Below, piece after piece: positions 57,701 through 64,000 of a stretch of 64,000 nt of DNA (positions are counted from its first letter, which is position 1; each line of letters begins with the position of its first letter). The notes under the pieces are model-generated. The model was given only the letters and a program-made list of their open reading frames with translations, had not been told where the DNA came from and ran no database searches. Position numbers and translations under genes: made by a program. Source of the stretch: Macrostomum hystrix (Eukaryota > Platyhelminthes > Macrostomidae); the NCBI GenBank assembly GCA_950097015.1, contig CATNEN010000008.1, positions 2,356,001 through 2,420,000 of the forward strand. The letters are read 5' to 3'.

Positions 57701-59221
57701 AGGGTGTCTCACTGAAGGACAGGGTGTCTCACTGAAGGACAGGGTGTCTCACTGAAGGACAGGGTATCTCACTGAAGGACAGGGTGTCTCACTGAAGGAC
57801 AGGGTGTCTCACTGAAGGACAGGGTGTCTCACTGAAGGACAGGGTGTCTCACTGAAGGACAGGGTGTCTCACTGAAGGACAGGGTGTCTCACTGAAGGAC
57901 AGGGTGTCTCACTGAAGGACAGGGTGTCTCACTGAAGGACAGGGTGTCTCACTGAAGGACAGGGTGTCTCACTGAAGGACAGGGTGTCTCACTGAAGGAC
58001 AGGGTGTCTCACTGAAGGACAGGGTGTCTCACTGAAGGACAGGGTGTCTCACTGTCTTACTGAAGGACAGGGTGTCTCACTGTCTTACTGAAGGACAGGG
58101 TGTCTCACTGTCTCACTGAAGGACAGGGTGTCTCACTGAAGGACAGGGTGTCTCACTGTCTTACTGAAGGACAGGGTGTCTCACTGTCTCACTGAAGGAC
58201 AGGGTGTCTCACTGAAGGACAGGGTGTCTCACTGTCTTACTGAAGGACAGGGTGTCTCACTGTCTTACTGAAGGACAGGGTGTCTCACTGTCTTACTGAA
58301 GGACAGGGTGTCTCACTGTCTCACTGAAGGACAGGGTGTCTCACTGAAGGACAGGGTGTCTCACTGAAGGACAGGGTGTCTCACTGAAGGACAGGGTGTC
58401 TCACTGAAGGACAGGGTGTCTCACTGAAGGACAGGGTGTCTCACTGAAGGACAGGGTATCTCACTGAAGGACAGGGTGTCTCACTGAAGGACAGGGTGTC
58501 TCACTGAAGGACAGGGTGTCTCACTGAAGGACAGGGTGTCTCACTGAAGGACAGGGTGTCTCACTGAAGGACAGGGTGTCTCACTGAAGGACAGGGTGTC
58601 TCACTGAAGGACAGGGTGTCTCACTGAAGGACAGGGTGTCTCACTGAAGGACAGGGTGTCTCACTGAAGGACAGGGTGTCTCACTGAAGGACAGGGTGTC
58701 TCACTGAAGGACAGGGTGTCTCACTGAAGGACAGGGTGTCTCACTGAAGGACAGGGTGTCTCACTGTCTCACTCCGAACTCACTCATTCCGCCAGTCGTC
58801 GACAACAAGACGAGAGCGATGCGCTCCGGCCAGAAGCGGCAGAGGCAACGGCAACAGTCCGTCACCGCCGCCCTACTATTATCCCCTGGACCCCAGGTAC
58901 AGGCGCGGGCCAGCAGCCGTCAGGGGCGGCGGCGTCGGCAATCAGATGCCTCTGCATGACCTCGGACAGCACGCTTATCAGACCCTGCGGCATCATCCGC
59001 AGCAGCCGCATCAGCAGGTGTCAACTTCTTCGTCATATTCTCGTCTGCCAACCTCCGACTTTGACTGTGTCGGAGGCGGAGGCGGTGGCGAAGGGTCGTC
59101 CTTCCGCACTCTGCGAGCTGGCACCATTGTCAGAGGCGCCGGAGAAAAATGTGTTCCGGGCGGTGGCTCCGGCGACCACAGGCCGCTGAAGACCCCCTAC
59201 ACCACCGTCAGCTTCGTGTGA
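48779..59221 (+). CDS. Delta-1-type protocadherin with seven cadherin repeats (5' end missing)
   Basis: Exons 48779-50040, 50409-50641, 50784-51173, 51393-52392, 55497-55654 and 58796-59221 join in phase. The start Met lies in an unidentified upstream exon ending in phase 2. The first exon opens with a signal-peptide core (VCLIISLFVLLSLLPP). Seven extracellular cadherin repeats follow, delimited by calcium-binding linkers RNNHPPEF, LDENDNRPAW, LDENDEAPS, LDENDNAPNF, TDVNDHAPEW and LDENDNSPRL. LDRE motifs lie within repeats. A Pro/Gly-rich juxtamembrane stretch leads to the helix LAAVLCLIAATLILTGILAF. The cytoplasmic tail has GGTNKHRNPS, an alanine run and a Gly/Gln/His-rich end finishing KTPYTTVSFV, a possible class II PDZ ligand. 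Protocadherins mediate homophilic adhesion, mainly in nervous tissue. Seven repeats match the delta-1 group. Confidence 0.9.
50042..50195. repeat. 22-bp repeat in protocadherin intron
   Basis: Six copies of GGGGCGGATAAGATGACAGG plus GA start about 12 bp after the donor at 50041. Diverged GGGGCGGA pieces continue to 50300. Confidence 0.88.
52400..53060. repeat. 15-bp minisatellite resembling a 3' splice site
   Basis: About 43 copies of TTTCTTAAATCCCAG, beginning eight bases after the donor at 52393. Each unit has a pyrimidine run, a CTTAAAT reminiscent of a branch point, and CAG. Confidence 0.94.
53061..54220. other. Protocadherin intron, non-array part
   Basis: Intron sequence between the transmembrane exon and the next cytoplasmic exon, apart from the candidate alternative exon at 53751-53899. 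No other feature seen. Confidence 0.45.
53751..53899 (+). CDS. Possible alternative terminal exon of the protocadherin
   Basis: An acceptor TTCTCTCTTAG ends at 53750. Spliced to the phase-1 donor at 52393 it gives VCLAQAKPHCADRPHRPN and about 30 more residues before TGA at 53897-53899. It would make a short-tailed isoform. The only evidence is phase agreement and a good acceptor. Confidence 0.3.
54225..54905. repeat. 20/21-bp minisatellite in protocadherin intron
   Basis: About 33 copies of TTCCAAGTTACACCAATCTG or the one-base-longer ACCAAAACTG form. The two unit lengths alternate in blocks. Confidence 0.94.
54906..55496. other. Protocadherin intron remainder
   Basis: No feature beyond the acceptor TAATTAGCAG at 55496. 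Confidence 0.5.
55655..56769. other. First part of the last protocadherin intron
   Basis: Starts with the donor GTGAGA. It holds small frames on both strands without features and no array. Confidence 0.45.
56770..58776. repeat. 2-kb, 20-bp minisatellite with 692-bp higher-order repeat
   Basis: About 95 copies of CTGAAGGACAGGGTGTCTCA, some followed by an extra CTGTCTTA or CTGTCTCA. The pattern of these longer units at 57361-57640 recurs at 58053-58330, and the GGTATCTC variant at 57763 recurs at 58455. Both offsets are 692 bp. The array ends about 20 bp before the acceptor of the last exon. Confidence 0.95.
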
Positions 59222-59476
59222 CGGACTCACTGGCTTGCACTAATCACAACTGTATCATAGCAATGCTTTTAAAGTACATCGATTGCTTAACGTGCTCTCA
59301 AATGATAACTGTAGGCATTCTAATGACAAAGTAGAGGTCATTCCTTGGGCTACATGCTCGTATATGGGCTGGGCCGATTGAACTATAGGCTATTCGAAGG
59401 AACTATAGCCTACTAATTTAACTGTTAAAATTCTGATGAATCAATTAATGTTTTATTACTGTCACATGTTCACTCT

Positions 59477-59482
59477 AATAAA
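59477..59482 (+). promoter_or_regulatory. Polyadenylation signal of the protocadherin
   Basis: AATAAA about 255 bp after the stop codon; the intervening sequence would be the 3' UTR. Confidence 0.55.
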
Positions 59483-61312
59483 ATGGACTTATACTCGTAC
59501 GAGTAGTTAACTGGATTGCAGCTGTAATTCTGATGGTAACTGTACAGTACAATTCAATCGCGTTGTTTATAATGTGTAAATTATGTAAATTATGTATTTC
59601 TGTGTTTTCTTGCTGAGCGAATTTCTTGTAAATAATGAAGTTCTTCAGAAATGTAACGATTAAATGAACTAATAAATAAGCTGTAAAGAAAAAAAACAAT
59701 CCTTTTCATACTGCTGCGTTATTCGTCACTTTGAATGACGTTAATGATGGCATCCGAATTTTTAGCGAGGGTCACGAGTTCGATTCCGCCGCGAGATAAT
59801 TGTAGCTTTAGCCAATGGACTTCAAGCCTCTGTGCCACTGGCTTTTACAAGAGAACGAGTAACATAGTGGTTTCGGTGGGATAATACATCCAGTCGCATC
59901 ATAGAATGTATTCACTGGCACTAAACTACAAGCATAAACCATAGCTGAATCTAAACAGCCGGACATACCTCAGATTAATACACACAAACACACAGGTCGT
60001 GCCCCTCGCCTAATTGACATTGACATAATAAGGATCTAAATCTATTCTCCCAGCAAATCAATCGGATAACTTGCTCTTGCGCAATCAGATCCAGATGCGC
60101 ATGGTTTCCGCTGATAATGCAACCAGCGGGGAGCCACTTGACTTGCCTATTCGGTGCATCCCACACCGCATCATTGGCGAAACCATTCCATGTTCTTCTT
60201 GTGTATTCTAATCCACCCGAATTGTGGAGGAATCCAATTTAATTTTTGTAATGTATTATACAATCCGATAAACTTTGATTGAACGATCCGTTTCTAAATT
60301 TGAACTGATGTAGGGGCCTAAAACATTTTTTTGTGATCATAATATTGTCTACTATAAGTAATACTTAACAACTTTACCTCCTCTCAGGCAGAAAAACGTT
60401 AAGAACAAAAAATTTAGAAACAATTTTGTTGCAACAGAAAATCAATAGCCAAACAAAATCAGGATAATATGACTCATATATTTTGAGTCTGTGTAATCAA
60501 AGCGTTTTTAATCACAAAACTGATTCACTAAAATTTTATCGAATACTATTGAATACGAATACTAGTTTCAGATTAAAATTGCGATAAGCAAGGTTTTTAA
60601 TAAACACGAGCATGAATAGAATGGTCCTGCTTATTGCGAATTCGCACGATTGAGCTCAAAATCTAATCAACAAGCCTCGTGACTGGCCTGTGCTTTTCCT
60701 GAAGTCTACAGAGAAGCGTTCATTCGTTCAACCTTAGACATCGATAGCCAATCAGCGAACACTTGGGTTAGACAGTAGCGTTCGCCTCTTGACCCGGCAG
60801 CCAATTAGCTATCTTCATAGCTAACCGGCGCGTACACTGTGGTTAGAGGATAACGTACTCTAAGCGAGCGAGCCTAATGACTTAATGACTATCGGCTAAA
60901 TGTACGTATTGGAGGTGTTCAAAGCGATCCCAGACATCAATAGCCAATCAGCGAGCTTAGTTATGGCTAGACTGAGTGTGTACATCGGATAGAAGGTAGA
61001 TAATGTACATCTCCATCAACATAGATATAAAGGCACTTTTTATCTGAGACAAAAATCTAAATCTTTAATTAATTAGTCATCAAAGCGAACTAGATTAGCT
61101 TCAGTAAAATAACAGTAAGTAGCAATTAGCAGAATTATTGAAATAGAACAAAAATGAACGTACGGCCGGTAAAGCATCGCATACTTTATCTAAATAAAAT
61201 AAAATATAATATAGAAGACACTAACTATAAAAACTGATATAGTATTAAACTCAATCCCTTCTAGTTCAGCGTGGTGACTTGCGCCCACAATGTCACTCAA
61301 TAATGGCCCGGT
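59483..61312. other. AT-rich intergenic DNA between convergent genes
   Basis: No gene supported. A B-box-like GAGTTCGATTCC near 59777 may be a SINE remnant. AGCCAATCAGCGA occurs twice (near 60748 and 60943) within a diverged direct repeat. Confidence 0.5.
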
Positions 61313-62916
61313 TTATTCCTTCGGCTGGGTGATGCGGCCTGCAAACAGCACACTGTTGGTGGCCTCGTCTTTGATCAGCACCAGGAATGGCTCAGTGACA
61401 AAGAAGGGCATCATCATTGGCATGCCGAAGCAGGCGATGGCAACAGCCGTGGCGGCGGCCGCCTCGGCGCCCTCCTCATTCACCTCCAGACAGGCCTTGT
61501 GCACCACCTTGGACACGTAGAGGTCCTCGGCGGTGCTGATGCCGCTAAGGTCGGCGTAGCCTCGCTCGAATAGCCGCTTAATTCCCAAAGCTGGCAGGTA
61601 CTGGGGGTCACTCAGCGAAAACTGCGTCTCCACCTGGGAAGTACAAATCGGGTCAATGATAGGATAGGAGAGGATAGGTCAGGTGGGAATGGGTCAGAAG
61701 AGGATAGGTCAGGTGGGAATGGGTCAGAAGAGGATAGGTCAGGTGGGAATGGGTCAGGGGAGGATAGGTCAGGTGGGAATGGGTCAGGGGAGGATAGGTC
61801 AGGTGGGAATGGGTCAGGGGAGGATAGGTCAGGTGGGATTGGGTCAGAAGAGGATAGGTCAGGTGGGAATGGGTCAGGATAGGATAGGTCAGATGAGAGT
61901 GGGTCAGGAGAGTATAGGTCAAGTGAGAATGAGTCAAACATAGGCTGGGTATTCGATAATAACATGTTGTACCTGACCTAATTAAACATGCCAGGTCAGG
62001 CAGAAAAGGTAGTTTGGACCCACCTTAAACCGTGGCAGGTGCAGGTCAACCTCCTGCTCAATGGCGGAGCCAGCCAGTGTCAGAATGTCCTCCAGGCTGA
62101 CAGCCTTGAGCGCAGCGCAGAGGCCGTGGCGCTCCTGCGGCAGCACGATGATCATGCTGCAGCTGCCGCCAGAGAACGGCAGCTGGACCAGCCGCAGGCC
62201 GCGACCCTCAGCGAATGGAAACTGTTGAGTCTGCTGCATCATGCGCACAGGTGAGCGGTTGCCCTCCGCCGACTCGAACTGGCCATCGTAGGTGCTCTCC
62301 GGGTTGAAGGTGTGCTTCCAGTCACCCTTGAAGTAGATGGCATTTACCAGCACTAGGCGGGTGTTGGAGTCCAGGCTGCCCCTGTCAAATGAAGGGTTCA
62401 ATTAGCGTGAGCTTATTTTAGGTTGAGCACTTTGGCGTGCGAGCACAGTAACAGGTAGAGCTCTTACTCAACCAGCAGGTCCCGGATCTTGCTCTGGGTC
62501 TGCTGCTCAACCCACTGGTTGATGGCCTGCCTGGCGGTCTCGCACTGCTGCTTGAAGTTCACACTGCCCAGCTCCGCTCCGTAGCCCTTGGCGAGGGTGC
62601 CGCTGAACTCCGGCTCGATGGCGAAGGTTTGCTCGGCGAACAGCCGGTTGGCCACTGATAACTTGACGCCCTGGCGCCCGCTGTTCAGCGCCGAGATCAG
62701 CCGGCCCATCTCGGAGTGGGGAGCCTTCAGCTGGCTCAAATTCAGACCGCGGGACAGCTCCACCTCCGTCTCGCCCTTGGCGCCGGCGAGGGTCATGGCG
62801 AGGGCCACCTGTACAGAGGCTGGCGACAGGAAGACATTCTCCGAGGCGTGCTGGTCGATCACCTGGCTCAACAGGGACCACGCGAAGCGGGCCGCGCTCT
62901 CAACTAGGCTAGACAT
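61313..62916 (-). CDS. Serpin (serine protease inhibitor), 3 exons
   Basis: Exons on the complement 62916-62468, 62381-62024 and 61633-61313 join to 375 residues plus stop, the standard serpin length. Start MSSLVESAARFAWSLLSQ has no signal peptide, suggesting an intracellular (ovalbumin-type) serpin; an upstream hydrophobic frame extension lacks splice support. Family landmarks are NVFLSPASVQVALAMTLAGA, LVLVNAIYFKGDW, ALGIKRLF and the hinge EEGAEAAAATAVAI. The alanine-rich hinge is that of inhibitory serpins. Counting 17 residues from the hinge Glu places P1 at the Phe of ACFGMP, which would favour chymotrypsin-like or cysteine proteases. AATAAA overlaps the stop codon, but that is likely chance. 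Confidence 0.93.
61660..61930. repeat. 30-bp minisatellite in serpin intron 2
   Basis: About nine copies of GATAGGTCAGGTGGGAATGG plus GTCAGAAGAG or GTCAGGGGAG fill the intron 61634-62023. Confidence 0.93.
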
Positions 62917-64000
62917 CTTCACTGCACTGCTGGGCTGCAAGTCAGAAATTATGATTCTCAATGGGACAGGCAGCAAGAGAAAACAACTGTTTCTGCAACT
63001 ACTTAAACTTAAACAACGACTGGTCCAGATTAGATATTGGGCCGACAAAAAACTGTCCAAGTCAAAGCGAACAGCCGCCCACCTCAGCGTTTTAGGTCTT
63101 GTGAAACAAGACAAGTGAGGGAGAGGAAGGGGGAGAGATAAAGATAAGCCAAACCCAGTCCGGGGGGTTTATGATGTTCAATGTACATTTGGAGCGAAAA
63201 TGAATGTACATAGACTGGGGACCTAACCTCACTTGTGCAAACACTGCTTTGGCCGGACCGGAGAGGCTCGCGGCGCCGATTAGTTACCCTTGGCCCTCTC
63301 CCCCAGAGTCTCCTCCATGACTTTGCACACATTGCTGGCTTGCAAAGACTTGCTCTCTTTGAATGTTTTCTTTTCGAACAATGCTCAGAGTCTCAGAAAA
63401 TTCTGATTAATTGTGGCTTAGATTTTTCATTAAAAAAAGACACGACTAAATAAGCCAGCTAAAGATTGTCATCTTTAGCTTTAAAAAAAAATTAACCCAG
63501 AAAAGCGCAAAACAGGGACAGCAGCAGTCAAGTAAATGTTTAATATGCGTAATGACTAGGCATCGGCATCGCAATCTCGGGTTCCCAGGATTTTATGATA
63601 TTCCCGGAATTTTAAAGCTAGTTTCCCGGCATGCTGTTCTACCTATTTTGGGATTAATTATTATATCCCATTATAATAATTATATTATATTATTTTTATT
63701 ATTCTGGGATTTGTTCTATGATGGGATTTTTCCTATAATACCGGGAATAGTCCCGACTTTCTCTATGAAAGTTTGATATAAGGCGCATTTGTTGTACAAA
63801 CGTTCACAATGCAACGATGATCGTTATTTTCATAATGAATAAATGCTTCCGTAAATTTGGCACATATACAAATGCTTAATTCGTAAATGCTAAAAACACA
63901 AAAGTTAATAAAATTTTTAAGAACTTTTTAAGTCTATCGTAAATACACACACAGTTAATTAATTTTAGTTTTATCAGAGCTTATATTTACTTGAAAATTA
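62917..64000. other. 5' flank of the serpin and unassigned DNA
   Basis: Upstream of the minus-strand start codon, probably holding its 5' UTR and promoter. From 63550 to 63770 there are diverged TTCCCGGGATTT-like repeats. No other gene visible up to the edge. Confidence 0.45.

Noticed and set aside
62917-63114. N-terminal extension of the serpin as a signal peptide
   Set aside because: The extension is irregular, lacks a clean signal-peptide architecture next to the serpin core, and the Met at 62916 matches the usual intracellular serpin start.

Overview
The window is nuclear DNA from an animal, most likely a marine or freshwater invertebrate bilaterian. It holds spliced genes with GT-AG introns, GC-rich third codon positions in exons against AT-rich flanks, and animal families: a MyD88-like death/TIR adaptor, a seven-repeat protocadherin, a cilia-associated ARMC3, a serpin and cytosolic aspartate aminotransferase. 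It also carries mariner, hAT-like, Harbinger-like and SINE repeats. I cannot name the species; a spiralian or flatworm-like animal is a guess. All exon models come from reading splice sites and codon phase by eye. The coding length sums to a whole number of codons for MyD88 (303 aa), the BTB-NPH3 gene (634 aa), ARMC3 (883 aa), GOT1 (405 aa) and the serpin (375 aa), which supports those models.

Layout: 3-275 end of an unrecognised membrane protein (+). 2190-3116 two non-autonomous transposons. 3137-7634 MyD88-like gene (+). 9050-10933 a mariner with an intact transposase and nested insertions. 12601-13822 a secreted cysteine-rich protein (-). 14.5-17 kb mostly tandem repeats. 17800-21839 a BTB-NPH3 gene (+). 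23812-32773 ARMC3 (-, 19 exons), head-to-head with 33925-37734 aspartate aminotransferase (+). 38.5-40.1 kb SINE and tandem repeats. 40310-41644 a Met/Gln/Pro-rich single-exon gene (+). 41976-43421 a Harbinger-like element carrying a SINE. 48779-59221 a protocadherin (+, first exon not found). 61313-62916 a serpin (-).

Two things stand out. First, the 17.8-21.8 kb gene has the order and signature motifs of the plant NPH3/RPT2-like phototropin-signalling family, yet it is spliced and sits between animal genes. Second, almost every intron longer than about 250 bp is filled nearly end to end by its own minisatellite of 15-62 bp period, a different unit in each intron, leaving little more than the splice signals. 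These arrays also create many long spurious reading frames, which I left out. The genes do not form an obvious pathway; this is an ordinary gene neighbourhood with heavy repeat load.
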